Shown here: piece after piece, positions 25,782 to 33,944 of the stretch
Numbering within the stretch: the stretch's first letter is position 1
Layout: each line of letters opens with the position of its first letter
DNA from: Salinibaculum rarum
GTDB taxonomy: Archaea; Halobacteriota; Halobacteria; Halobacteriales; Haloarculaceae
Length of the DNA stretch: 64,000 nucleotides
NCBI RefSeq assembly: GCF_030505615.1
Contig: NZ_CP129992.1
Coordinates: 1,922,001-1,986,000 of the forward strand
Reading direction: 5' to 3'
Notes under the pieces: model-generated
The model's database searches: none
Told to the model about the DNA's origin: nothing
Seen by the model: only the letters and a program-made list of their open reading frames with translations
Translations under genes and position numbers: made by a program

Positions 25782-26459
25782 TCAGTACTCCCAGAGCCGC
25801 TCGATTCGCGATCCGATGTCGGGATACTCCTCTCGAAGCGTCTCCACGTTCGTCTCGCCGGCGACGTTGACGACGTGGACTTCGCCCCGTGTGCCGCTGT
25901 AGACATCCTGAAAGTCGTAGACGACCCCGACGATAGTGGTGTCGGCCGGTACGTCGTCACTGTCGAGTAGTGCCTCGACCTGTCTGTCGACGTTGTACTC
26001 GACGAGGCGGTTGATGGCGTCTGCCCGGTCGATGCCCTCTGGCAGTTCCGACAGAGCGGGTTCGAGATGTGGCTTCAGCAAGGAGAGACAGTGCTCGATA
26101 CCCGCCGGTTCGGAGACGCCGCCGGTCAGTGCGTCGTAGGTCGCCGTCACCGCTCCACAGCCGGTATGGCCCATCACGATAGCAGTGTCCGTCTCCGTGT
26201 GTGCAATCGGATAGAGAACGTCGCCGGAAACCGCGCGGCCGTCAGCTGTCTGCTGGACGACGCGGTTTCCGATGTTCCCACAGGTAAACAGGTGCCCCGG
26301 TTCGTCGTTACCCCAGACGTGGTCCTGGAGAACCCGGGAGTCCGAACAACAGACAGTCACGGCATCGGGGTACTGGGCGCTCTGGACGTCGTCGAACCGG
26401 GACTGGAACTGTTCGGCGTGGTCGGCATTGCGGTCGAGCAAGTCGGCGACAGTCTCCAT
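25782..26459 (-). CDS. beta-class carbonic anhydrase
   Basis: The 225-residue product has the zinc ligands of beta-carbonic anhydrases: C38 and D40-R42 in CSDSRV, and H/C in MGHTGCGAV. It interconverts CO2 and bicarbonate in the cytosol. LFTCGNIGNRV is the conserved strand between the motifs. The start METVADLL at 26459 is chosen; 20 extra in-frame codons upstream read like non-coding sequence. A 26-base stretch before it (AAATGCGTTGC on the plus strand) carries no clear TATA. The gene precedes surE on the map, in the same direction but 100 bases away, so an operon is uncertain. Confidence 0.93.
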   Translation of the reverse strand: METVADLLDRNADHAEQFQSRFDDVQSAQYPDAVTVCCSDSRVLQDHVWGNDEPGHLFTCGNIGNRVVQQTADGRAVSGDVLYPIAHTETDTAIVMGHTGCGAVTATYDALTGGVSEPAGIEHCLSLLKPHLEPALSELPEGIDRADAINRLVEYNVDRQVEALLDSDDVPADTTIVGVVYDFQDVYSGTRGEVHVVNVAGETNVETLREEYPDIGSRIERLWEY

Positions 26460-26558
26460 ACTCTTCAGGAAACTCACCCGGCCCAAATGCGTTGCTGATT
26501 GGCAAATCGAGACTGCCACACAAGACGGCGATCGCCGTTCGTGGCGTGGGTGCCAGTG

Positions 26559-27356
26559 TCACTCCACTCCGGTGTTGGGATAGGTTTCGGCGAGTCCGTC
26601 GAGCGCTTCGTGGTGTTCGGTGGTGTGGGGGGCCGTCAATGGGGAGACGCTGACGTGGCCGTCGACGATGGCACGGCGGTCTGTCCCCTCCGGGTCCGGA
26701 ATCTCGCCGTTTGCCATCAGCTCCCAGATACCGTCTTGGAGTTGGACTTGCTTGCCGTCACGGGCCGCGTCCATCCGGTGGACGTGGGACGGTCGGGTGA
26801 CGACCATCTCGCCGGTCGCCTGTTCGGGGACCGGGACGTTGACGTTGAGATAATCTGCCTGCTCGAAGACGCCAGCGTCGATTGCGTGGTCGGCGAGAAA
26901 CGTCGCCGAGCGGGTCGCCTGTTCGTATGCCCCTTTGTCGACGTCGATGTCGTCGTAGGTCGTATCACCTGCGACGGGAACGTACAGGGACATCGCGATA
27001 GCGGGCGTGTCGAAAAACGTCGCCTCGACGGCGGCACTGACGGTGCCGGAGCGACCGAGGTTGTGGGCACCGAGATTCGCACCCTGGTTGCACCCGGCGA
27101 CGACGAGGTCGGTCTCGGGGGCGAGAACTTCCAGCCCGGCGATGACACAGTCGGCCGGTGTCCCCTCGATTGCGTAGCCAAACTCGCGTTCATCGACAGT
27201 GACAGAGTGAGAGAGCGCGCGCCCGACGGCGCTCTGGTCCTCTGCCGGCGCGACGACAGTCACCGACCCGATTTCCGAGAGCGCGTCCGCGAGTGCTCGC
27301 AACCCGGTGGCGTCGATACCGTCGTCGTTTGTCAACAGGATGTCCGGCCCAGCCAT
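26559..27356 (-). CDS. surE: 5'/3'-nucleotidase SurE
   Basis: A 265-residue SurE with the family's metal-binding N-terminus ILLTNDDGIDATGLRAL (D11-D12), followed by VVAPAEDQSAVGRALS (the loop with conserved Ser/Gly) and VVAGCNQGANLG, which supplies another metal-site Asn. SurE dephosphorylates nucleoside 5'- and 3'-monophosphates. The ATG at 27356 gives the standard N-terminus. It lies 60 bases downstream of the Rsm22-like gene on the same strand, so it may share a transcript with tyrA-rsm22, though nothing else links them. Confidence 0.94.
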   Translation of the reverse strand: MAGPDILLTNDDGIDATGLRALADALSEIGSVTVVAPAEDQSAVGRALSHSVTVDEREFGYAIEGTPADCVIAGLEVLAPETDLVVAGCNQGANLGAHNLGRSGTVSAAVEATFFDTPAIAMSLYVPVAGDTTYDDIDVDKGAYEQATRSATFLADHAIDAGVFEQADYLNVNVPVPEQATGEMVVTRPSHVHRMDAARDGKQVQLQDGIWELMANGEIPDPEGTDRRAIVDGHVSVSPLTAPHTTEHHEALDGLAETYPNTGVE

Positions 27357-27416
27357 ACCCGCTGTCAGGCCGGCGTCAGCAAAAGGATGGTGTTCTTGAC
27401 AGTCTACCGACCGGCG

Positions 27417-28850
27417 TCACCCAACCCGGTCGACGACCGTCTCGGCGTCGACGACGACGTTGTACGCCCCTTCGTCGTCGTTCCAGAGGACGAGCGCGTT
27501 CTCGAAGCGGAGCGCTTCGCCGTAGCCGGCGCGGGTCAGCGAGCGGTTCAGTGCCGATTTGCCGGTGTGGACCGCGTAGTGGGCCTCTCGCTGGCTCCCG
27601 TCGCCAATCAGATACAGCGGGTTCGCGTCCTCGTCGGCGAGGTTGTTACTGAGCTTGATGGCTGCGAGGTTGACGCGGTCGGTGACGTAGTCGTCGGCGT
27701 CGGCCATCTTCGCCGCCTGGTTTTGGTCCGGCCGGTAGCCGACGCGCGTCTCGTCGGCGTGTCGCCAGACGCCGTAGGCGTACTGGACGTCGACGTTGAC
27801 GAACTCGCCGTCCCCGCGCTTGCGCTCCTCGCTCTCGATTTGGCTGGAACGTTCATCCCCGTCGAGTCGGCGCTGGAAGGGAGGCACGGCGAGGTCCGGT
27901 CTGGTGGTAAAGGACCACGATTCACTCGACGGTGTCTCGCCGGGCCAGAGCCGGACGGTCGGTTCGTAGACGGTCAGTCCCGCCTCCCGTTCGACAGTTC
28001 GCTCTATCTCGCGGAGCCCCGTCGCCGTGTTTCTGTCTGCGGGTTCGATAGCGACAATCGAGCCATCTTCGGCGACGGCATCGGCGTAGCGTTCGACGAC
28101 CGCAGCGGGCTCTGCGAGTTCCGAGAGGACGTTCGAGAAGAGCACGAGGTCGTAGGTCCGCTCGGGTTCGAACGCCTCGGCAGTAGTCTGGTGGACGGTA
28201 TCGTGGAAGTTTCGCCCAGTCTCGTCGAGAAACCGGTCGAGTACGTCGGTCGCAGCGCTCGGCTCGACCGCGTCGTAAGTGACGAGGGCGTCTTCGCCAA
28301 AGAGGTCGGCAATCCCGAGTGCGGGACCGCCGACGCCGGCTCCGACCTCGAGAATCGTCGGACTCGCGGGGACGAGCCCGTCGGTAATCAGGTCCGCGAG
28401 GACGTACTGGACCGTCGCGTAGTAGGCCGGGAGGTGATAGAGCGCGTAACACAGCGCCGTCTGGTCGTCGTACTCGACTGACTCGCGCTGGAGATAGCTG
28501 TCTTTCAGGTCGCGAATCCGCGCTCGCAGTCGGTCGCCGGATTCACCGTCGGGCCAGCCGGCGCCGTACTCCGCGACGACCATGTCTTCGAGGACGTGTC
28601 CGTACTCCTCGGGGAACCGCTCGACGCCGTCGAAGGCAACCTCGGCAGTGCCCTCGGGCGCTGGCACAAACGTACCGTCGTCGCGTTCGAGCAAAGAGAG
28701 GTTGGGCGCCTCCTCCCGGAGCGTCTGTCGCACGACCGCCGGGTGTGGGTGCCCCTCGACGTACTCACAGATTTCCTCGGGGTCGATGGGGCGGACGTTC
28801 TGGAGGTATCTCGCGTTGTCTAGAATCCCCTGGCGCTGTGGGTCTGTCAT
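27417..28850 (-). CDS. Rsm22/METTL17-like ribosome-associated methyltransferase
   Basis: A 477-residue protein. The N-terminal third is helical (RARIRDLKDSYLQRESVEYDDQTALCYALYHLPAYYATVQYVL, given here as its family-specific region around 110-155). A Rossmann methyltransferase follows (TILEVGAGVGGPALGIADLF, SNVLSELAEP, GSIVAIEPADRNTATGLREIE). A C-terminal beta domain ends the protein. Mitochondrial Rsm22/METTL17 acts in small-subunit assembly and holds an Fe-S cluster on conserved cysteines; here the matching region reads WPGETPSSESWSF with no cysteine. The ATG overlaps the tyrA stop (ATGA). Function in rRNA modification or assembly is inference. Confidence 0.83.
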   Translation of the reverse strand: MTDPQRQGILDNARYLQNVRPIDPEEICEYVEGHPHPAVVRQTLREEAPNLSLLERDDGTFVPAPEGTAEVAFDGVERFPEEYGHVLEDMVVAEYGAGWPDGESGDRLRARIRDLKDSYLQRESVEYDDQTALCYALYHLPAYYATVQYVLADLITDGLVPASPTILEVGAGVGGPALGIADLFGEDALVTYDAVEPSAATDVLDRFLDETGRNFHDTVHQTTAEAFEPERTYDLVLFSNVLSELAEPAAVVERYADAVAEDGSIVAIEPADRNTATGLREIERTVEREAGLTVYEPTVRLWPGETPSSESWSFTTRPDLAVPPFQRRLDGDERSSQIESEERKRGDGEFVNVDVQYAYGVWRHADETRVGYRPDQNQAAKMADADDYVTDRVNLAAIKLSNNLADEDANPLYLIGDGSQREAHYAVHTGKSALNRSLTRAGYGEALRFENALVLWNDDEGAYNVVVDAETVVDRVG

Positions 28851-29593
28851 CGCTCACCGGCATCGTCGTAGAGTCGTTCGAAGGTCTCTGCGTCGGCGTC
28901 GGCAATCTGCCGTGCAGCAGCGGCCACATCCTCGGCCCCGTCGAAGGCCATCTGGATGTCCGTGTAGACGCGCGCCTCGCCGTCGGTGACTTGTCCGGCG
29001 AGTGCGTCGAGTTCGCTCGAAATCGGCGTGTGGAATCGCTCGTCTACCTCTTTGGCCGCGAGCGCGTACGCGAGGACTGCGGCGTGTGTGCGTGCCTGGA
29101 CGGTTTCCATCGCCTCGTCGTGTTCGGCCGCCGTCGTCTCGAAGAGGTCGTTGCCGCGGGCGTCGAGCGCGGCGCGAACGGAATCGGTGACGGGACCAGT
29201 CGCATCGGGAACGAGCGGGACATTGCCCGGTTCGTTCGCCGGTGCAAAGAGTGGGTGGAGGCTGACCCGTTCGCGGTCGGGGGCAACCTCGCACATCACC
29301 TCGATTGGGGTGGTCATCGTTCCCGAGACGTCGAAGAGTGCACCGTCGGCACGGTCGGCGTAGCGTCGAATCGCGTCGCCGACAGCGGGCATCGGAACGG
29401 CGAGACAGACGCCGTCGAACTGTTCGTCGGTGTCGGTCGCGACTGCTCGACCACCGACGCTGTCTGCGGCGGCAGTCGCGGCCGCAGGGTCAGCGTCGGC
29501 AAAGGCGAGGTCGACCGGCTCGGGGGCATCTTCACGGAGAGCAGTCCCCAGCCAGCGACCCATCGCACCCGCACCGACGACGAGAATCTCCAT
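28847..29593 (-). CDS. tyrA: prephenate dehydrogenase family protein
   Basis: A 248-residue NAD(P)-dependent enzyme. MEILVVGAGAMGRWLG is the Rossmann nucleotide loop; FDVSGTMTTPIEVM, SLHPLFAP and a helical C-terminal domain follow. It oxidatively decarboxylates prephenate to 4-hydroxyphenylpyruvate in tyrosine synthesis. The start at 29593 matches the loop; the longer upstream frame is out of register with the ASCH gene and false. The stop overlaps the Rsm22-like ATG by four bases, a coupling with no obvious pathway logic. Together with the shikimate kinase-chorismate mutase pair it gives three aromatic pathway genes within about 6 kb. Confidence 0.88.
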   Translation of the reverse strand: MEILVVGAGAMGRWLGTALREDAPEPVDLAFADADPAAATAAADSVGGRAVATDTDEQFDGVCLAVPMPAVGDAIRRYADRADGALFDVSGTMTTPIEVMCEVAPDRERVSLHPLFAPANEPGNVPLVPDATGPVTDSVRAALDARGNDLFETTAAEHDEAMETVQARTHAAVLAYALAAKEVDERFHTPISSELDALAGQVTDGEARVYTDIQMAFDGAEDVAAAARQIADADAETFERLYDDAGER

Positions 29594-29673
29594 CGGCGTC
29601 TGCTTATCTGTCCCCCGGCAAAAGCAGTTCGGTCGGTCATCGCAGGCGCTCGCGGTGGCCCGCTCGGGTTGGC

Positions 29674-29985
29674 TTACTGCCGTTCGAAGCGGTGCATCAC
29701 GATGTCGGAGTCGTCGTCCCACTCGAAGTTGTCGTGGGCGCGTTCGAGAATCTGTTTGTAGTGGTCCAGGTCCTTTGCGCCCTCTGCGCGGGCGTCCTCG
29801 TCGGTCATGTCGCCCAGCGTTCGCTCGCTGACTTCGACGATTTCGAACGTCGTGCCCTCGATGTCGAAGGTGTCGCCCTCGTCGGCGTACTGCTGGCCGC
29901 GGTGAATCTGTGTCACGTCGCCCTCGAGTGCCTGTGACTGCATCCGGTCGTTCGGGAGCAACGTTTCCGGGTCGATAGTGGGCAT
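29674..29985 (-). CDS. ASCH/PUA-like domain protein
   Basis: A 103-residue cytosolic protein: LLPNDRMQSQALEGDVTQIHRGQQYADEGDTFDIEGTTFEIVEVSERTLGDMTDEDARAEG and then HYKQILERAHDNFEWDDDSDIVMHRFER (shown in parts as the beta-barrel and the C-terminal helix-strand). The order barrel-strand, EVSERTLGDMTDEDA, helix and final strand fits the ASCH group of the PUA superfamily, which binds RNA and is often a coactivator or small nuclease. The ATG at 29985 avoids 14 upstream codons of poor quality. It precedes tyrA by about 80 bases on the same strand. Confidence 0.7.
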   Translation of the reverse strand: MPTIDPETLLPNDRMQSQALEGDVTQIHRGQQYADEGDTFDIEGTTFEIVEVSERTLGDMTDEDARAEGAKDLDHYKQILERAHDNFEWDDDSDIVMHRFERQ

Positions 29986-30074
29986 ACACCACTCTGTTGG
30001 GCTGAACGGGCAAAAGTCACCCGCCACGACCCGTTCCCAGAACGCTTAGGCCGGTCACGTCCTGACGGACGACC

Positions 30075-30356
30075 ATGGAGCCGGACCTCTGGACCGCCTT
30101 CGTCTTCTTCGGCATTCCGCTGGTCGTCGGTCTGCTGGGTGTACACACTGGTGGCAAACTCTGCTATCGGGCGTACGTCCAGTACACGACGGGCGCTGCG
30201 ACTCAGTGGGAGCCAACCCAGCGCAGTCGGGACGACGCCGATGCGGAGCGAACCTGGCGTGGGAACGTGCTCCGTGGTGGCCCCGTCCTCGTGGGCGCCA
30301 CCCTGCTGACGCTACACTCTGCGCGGTGGGTCCTGCGTATCTTCGGGCTCCCGTAG
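30075..30356 (+). CDS. small two-helix membrane protein
   Basis: A 93-residue protein with an N-terminal helix (WTAFVFFGIPLVVGLLGVHTG), a hydrophilic middle rich in charged residues (WEPTQRSRDDADAERTW) and a C-terminal amphipathic or membrane helix (VLVGATLLTLHSARWVLRIF). I do not recognise the family. The ATG at 30075 is 47 bases from the last base before the divergent ASCH gene's upstream region, and the stop is one base from the convergent HAD gene. Codon use is ordinary for this genome. Confidence 0.62.
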   Translation: MEPDLWTAFVFFGIPLVVGLLGVHTGGKLCYRAYVQYTTGAATQWEPTQRSRDDADAERTWRGNVLRGGPVLVGATLLTLHSARWVLRIFGLP

Positions 30357-30357
30357 C

Positions 30358-31041
30358 TCAGGCGTCGAGTTCGTCCGCGATGTCGTGAATCGTCTCCACG
30401 GTCAGCGACGGCTCGCCGTCGAACGGTTCCCAGGGCGTGTCCTTCCTGTCCATCCAGATGCCCTGCATCCCGGCGTGTTGTGCGCCCTGGACGTCGAACC
30501 ACAGCGCCGCGGCGTGGGCCATCTCCTCGATTGGCGTTCCGGTCCGGGCCGCGGCGTGGCGGTAGATTTCTGCGTCGGGTTTGAACGTCTCCACCTCGTC
30601 GGCGCTGATGGTGTCTTCCAGTAGCCCACCGATATCGGCGTGGTCGACCATCGACTCGAGCATCTCCGGGTTGCCGTTGGAGACGACGTAGAGGTCGTAG
30701 CCGGCGTCGCGGAGTCGCTCCATCCCCTCGCGAACGTCGTCGAACACGTCGAGTTCGTGGTAGACAGAGAGAATCTCCTCGCGCTCCTCGTCGGGCAGGT
30801 CGACGCTGTGGGCGTCGAGGGCGTACGTGAGCGCGTCGCGATTCATCTGGTAGAACGTCTGGTAAGCGTCGATGTGGTTGCTGACGAGCGTGTACTCGAT
30901 AGACCGGGAGCGCCAGAGTTTCGACACCGGTTCGGGGTCGTCAACGCGGGCCGCGAGAGCCTTCTCGGCGGCGTCGACGTCGACCAGTGTGCTATACGAG
31001 TCGAAGGTCAGCGTCGTGACGGCATCGGAGTCAAACGGCAT
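30358..31041 (-). CDS. haloacid dehalogenase type II (HAD superfamily)
   Basis: A 227-residue HAD hydrolase. The nucleophile motif LTFDSYSTLVD places Asp at about 14; YVVSNGNPEML supplies motif II Ser/Thr; FKPDAEIYRHA the Lys; ALWFDVQGAQHAG the acidic motif. The ASYSTLVD and FKPxxxIY patterns are those of L-2-haloacid dehalogenases, though many relatives are phosphatases. The start at 31041 is preferred to one 51 bases upstream that would run into the operator. It is divergent from an FAH-family gene across a 19-base palindrome, so the two may be co-regulated. Confidence 0.88.
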   Translation of the reverse strand: MPFDSDAVTTLTFDSYSTLVDVDAAEKALAARVDDPEPVSKLWRSRSIEYTLVSNHIDAYQTFYQMNRDALTYALDAHSVDLPDEEREEILSVYHELDVFDDVREGMERLRDAGYDLYVVSNGNPEMLESMVDHADIGGLLEDTISADEVETFKPDAEIYRHAAARTGTPIEEMAHAAALWFDVQGAQHAGMQGIWMDRKDTPWEPFDGEPSLTVETIHDIADELDA

Positions 31042-31081
31042 ACCAGACGTATCACCGCGGCGGCCCAAAACCCCACTGTCC

Positions 31082-31100
31082 AAGCATTTCACAAATGCTT
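31082..31100. promoter_or_regulatory. 19-base palindromic operator between HAD and FAH genes
   Basis: AAGCATTTCACAAATGCTT: eight-base arms, perfectly complementary, around CAC. Its right edge overlaps a TATA-like GCTTATTTTG (31097-31106) that lies about 25 bases before the FAH start. This is the layout of a repressor site for a dimeric helix-turn-helix protein that blocks TBP/TFB. The divergent HAD promoter lies within the same 85-base region, so one factor could control both. Confidence 0.6.
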
Positions 31101-31126
31101 ATTTTGCGGCGGGCGAACGTCGGCGC

Positions 31127-31900
31127 ATGAAACAGGTCCGATTTCGTGACCCGGCAGGCAGCGTTCGAACCGGAGAGTGGGTCGACGCTGACGGTGACCC
31201 GGCAGACACCGAGACGGCAGGAACAGGCGGTCAGATTCGCTTCGGCGGGCAGACCTACGACCCGGCGGAGGTCGACGTATTGCCGCCGTGTGATCCGTCG
31301 AAAATCGTCTGTATCGGGCTGAACTACGCCTACCACGCCGACGAGCGCGACTCGGAGTTGCCCGACCGGCCACTGCTCTTTCTCAAACCGCCAAACGCCG
31401 TCGCCAGCCACGGCGGTGACGTGACCCTCCCTGCGGGCAAGGAGCGGGTCGACTACGAGGCAGAGATGGGCGTCGTCATCGGCGAGCAGTGTCGCAACGT
31501 CGACGAGAGCGACGCGATGGACGTCGTCGAGGGCTTTACCTGCATGGTCGACGTGTCAAACCGCGACGACCAGGACCGCGAACAGAACTGGGTCCGCGGG
31601 AAGGCCTTCGACAACGCCGCGCCGCTCGGTCCGGTCCTTGCTACGCCCGAACACGTCCCGGACGATGCACGCATCGAACTCCGTCTGAACGGCGAGACGC
31701 GCCAGTCTTCCTCGCGGGACACGCTCATCTTCCCGGTGCCGGAACTCATCGCGGAGATTACGACCTACATGACACTCGAACCCGGCGACGTCATCGCGAC
31801 GGGGACGCCGGAGGGCGTCGGCCCACTCTCGGACGGCGACGAAGTGACCGTCGAAATAGAGGGTGTCGGCCAGCTCACCCACACCGCGTCGCGGAAGTGA
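31127..31900 (+). CDS. fumarylacetoacetate hydrolase family protein
   Basis: A 257-residue FAH-family enzyme with the metal site E-x-E...D: VDYEAEMGVVIGEQCRN (E112/E114 approx.) and FTCMVDVSNRDDQ (Asp). KIVCIGLNYAYHADE is the family's strand-loop and VIATGTPEGVGPL the C-terminal signature. The family includes acylpyruvate hydrolases, 2-hydroxyhepta-2,4-diene-dioate isomerases and oxaloacetate tautomerases/decarboxylases. The exact substrate is not evident. The ATG at 31127 follows the TATA-like box; a longer frame upstream would cross the operator. A possible functional link with the divergent dehalogenase (a catabolic pair) is inference. Confidence 0.9.
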   Translation: MKQVRFRDPAGSVRTGEWVDADGDPADTETAGTGGQIRFGGQTYDPAEVDVLPPCDPSKIVCIGLNYAYHADERDSELPDRPLLFLKPPNAVASHGGDVTLPAGKERVDYEAEMGVVIGEQCRNVDESDAMDVVEGFTCMVDVSNRDDQDREQNWVRGKAFDNAAPLGPVLATPEHVPDDARIELRLNGETRQSSSRDTLIFPVPELIAEITTYMTLEPGDVIATGTPEGVGPLSDGDEVTVEIEGVGQLTHTASRK

Positions 31901-31930
31901 GCGAGGGCGACAACGAAGAGACAGTCCCGG

Positions 31931-33136
31931 TCACTTACAACCGACAGAGCGAGCGACATCGACGAGTTGTGGCTGCGGGACGTTGCGGCCGCCGACCTTG
32001 TACTGGACGCTGTCGCACGACCAGGTGACGACCTGTTTTGGGCCGAGATTGCGGTAGGTCGCTTGCTGACCAGCGACGGTGAGATTCTCACCGTCAGTTC
32101 TCGGCTCGATGCTCGGTGACAGTTTCGCGACGGTGAGGACCCGACTCGAGTTCGCGTATCGCAGTCCGATACTGTCGATACGTCCGGTCGTCCGGGTCGC
32201 ACGCACGAGTGTGAAACTCTCCGGGACCGTCGGTGTCGGGACCGACAGTCTCGCGTCTTCGCGAAGTGCTCCAATCGAGTCGTACTGCTGTTGGTCCGGT
32301 GTCTCGGGGGTTTCGATGGTCGCGTTTGCCGGCGGCTCGAAGACGAACGTTCCCGTCTCGAGGCCCGGGTTGAACGTCACGTTTCTGTACGTCGTCGTGA
32401 TGACTCGCCGCTTCCCGCCCTGGGTCCAGCCCGTTTGCTGTTTGAGTGGATAGTACCGGTCGGAATCGAGCCACAGCGTCTGCGTGAAGTTCGACACCGG
32501 CTCGGAGACGGGGCTCGACTGGACGAGTTCGATGACGATAGCCGAGCGGCCGTCGACGGCGTCGGTGCCCTGGTACGAGACGGTGTAGCTCCCCTGGGCC
32601 CCTGCTGGCCCGACCGCATCCTGGCTGTGACCGCCGTCGGGAACGACGGGCAGCGGCGAGACACCGACCGCCTCCCCCGAGGTGTCTGCAGTCTCTCCGA
32701 CCGATGCGTTCAGCTGTGCGACCAGACTGGGGATTCGGTCGAGGCGACTGCCCGTCGCGCCACTCTCACGGGAAAACCGTTGCACCGTGTCGGTATCCCG
32801 GTCGTACAGCCACAGCACCGACCCGTTCGAGACACGTACGTCATCAAGTCCGGGGCCGGACAGCCGCTCTGTACGAATCTTTCCGGAACCCGGCTTGAGC
32901 GCGACACGCTCGACAGTTCGGCTCGTCTCGGTTCCGCGTGTGATAGTGACCTCCCGCGTCGCTGTTAGCCCGTCGACACTGTCCAGTCGCGTCGAGACGT
33001 TCGCCCCGAGGCCGTCCTCCGCTGGGCCGTCGCCGCCAAAGAGCGCTTCCAGGCCGACGACGACGCCGACGCTGGTGGCGACGACAGCGAGTGCGAACAG
33101 CAGAAAGAAAAGCGCAGAATTACGACTGACGGCCAT
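31931..33136 (-). CDS. membrane-anchored, glycosylated LolA-like surface protein
   Basis: A 401-residue protein with an N-terminal membrane anchor (ALFFLLFALAVVATSVGVVVGLEALF) and a large extracytoplasmic part. The central region, with AIVIELVQSSP...QTLWLDSDRYYPLKQQT and TTTYRNVTFNPGLETGTFVFEPP, follows the pattern of LolA/outer membrane lipoprotein-sorting-like beta folds (DUF4367/DUF2092 neighbours). At least eight Asn-x-Ser/Thr sequons (SNGSVL, LNASVG, SNFTQT, RNVTFN, ANATIE, ANSSRV) suggest N-glycosylation. The start at 33136 is preferred to an upstream methionine lacking the clean anchor. Haloarchaea have no outer membrane, so a ligand or lipid-carrying role outside the cell is only inferred. 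Confidence 0.8.
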   Translation of the reverse strand: MAVSRNSALFFLLFALAVVATSVGVVVGLEALFGGDGPAEDGLGANVSTRLDSVDGLTATREVTITRGTETSRTVERVALKPGSGKIRTERLSGPGLDDVRVSNGSVLWLYDRDTDTVQRFSRESGATGSRLDRIPSLVAQLNASVGETADTSGEAVGVSPLPVVPDGGHSQDAVGPAGAQGSYTVSYQGTDAVDGRSAIVIELVQSSPVSEPVSNFTQTLWLDSDRYYPLKQQTGWTQGGKRRVITTTYRNVTFNPGLETGTFVFEPPANATIETPETPDQQQYDSIGALREDARLSVPTPTVPESFTLVRATRTTGRIDSIGLRYANSSRVLTVAKLSPSIEPRTDGENLTVAGQQATYRNLGPKQVVTWSCDSVQYKVGGRNVPQPQLVDVARSVGCK

Positions 33137-33274
33137 TAGTACAACGTTTCTGGCAGTCTGAAAAAAACTTGTGGATGGAAGGAGTTCGGACCCGAGAGGC
33201 GACGACAGACAGCAGTCGTCGTTCTGTTGGGTCACTTATTAGACGGGGCGTACAAGTGCGACGTGGTGCCCGCA

Positions 33275-33919
33275 ATGTCACAGAAACGCCGCGCCCTCGC
33301 CGGACTCGGAATCGTCCTGCTGAGCGCCCTCACATCGGTCCTCGCCTATCCGGACCTGCCCGGCCAGACGGCGATTCATTTCACAGCCGACGGAACCCCC
33401 GACGACTACATGCGCAAACCGCTCGCAGTGGCACTCCTTCCCGCACTCGAACTCGGGATTATCGGGCTGTACGCCGTCATTCCGCGCATCGACCCGCTCG
33501 GTGAGAACATCGCGGAGTTCGAGACCTACTACGACCTCGTCGCCATCGTCACTGTCGCAATCCTCGCGTACGTCCACGGGGCGGTACTGGGATACAATCT
33601 CGGCTACCGCTTCGAGATGGCCCAGGTCATCGCGCCGATGCTTGCCGTCGTCGGCATCGTCTTCGGATTCGTCGTCGAGAACGCCAAACAGAACTGGTTC
33701 GTCGGTATCCGAACGCCGTGGACCCTCAGCAACGAGGAAGTCTGGACCCGAACGCACGAACGCAGTGGTGTCCTGTTCAAGATTGCCGGCCTCGTCGCCC
33801 TGCTCGCGATTCCGTTCCCCCAGTACTTCGAGATTCTAGCCATCGCGCCGCTGGCACTTGCAGCCTTCCTCCCGACGGTGTACTCGTATATCCTTTACCG
33901 TCGGATTTCGGGCGCCTGA
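33275..33919 (+). CDS. SdpI/DUF1648 family membrane protein
   Basis: A 214-residue membrane protein. The N-terminal third has the DUF1648 pattern (PDLPGQTAIHFTADGTPDDYMRKPLAVALLP), with the conserved H-F and D-G of SdpI relatives. Several helices follow, then FVGIRTPWTLSNEEVWTRTHERSGVLFKIAGL, the SdpI C-terminal signature. Bacillus SdpI is an immunity and signalling protein; archaeal members are uncharacterised. The ATG at 33275 is chosen over a methionine 48 bases earlier. A TATA-like CACTTATTAG at 33233-33242 is at suitable distance. Divergent from the LolA-like gene. Confidence 0.88.
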   Translation: MSQKRRALAGLGIVLLSALTSVLAYPDLPGQTAIHFTADGTPDDYMRKPLAVALLPALELGIIGLYAVIPRIDPLGENIAEFETYYDLVAIVTVAILAYVHGAVLGYNLGYRFEMAQVIAPMLAVVGIVFGFVVENAKQNWFVGIRTPWTLSNEEVWTRTHERSGVLFKIAGLVALLAIPFPQYFEILAIAPLALAAFLPTVYSYILYRRISGA

Positions 33920-33944
33920 ACCGCCGGGTTTCGTCGGAGTTCTT

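Noticed and set aside
26499-28481. 660-codon open frame on the plus strand
   Set aside because: Antisense to surE and the Rsm22-like gene; composition is Arg/Val/Asp-rich with no domain, as expected for the complement of GC-rich, acidic coding DNA.
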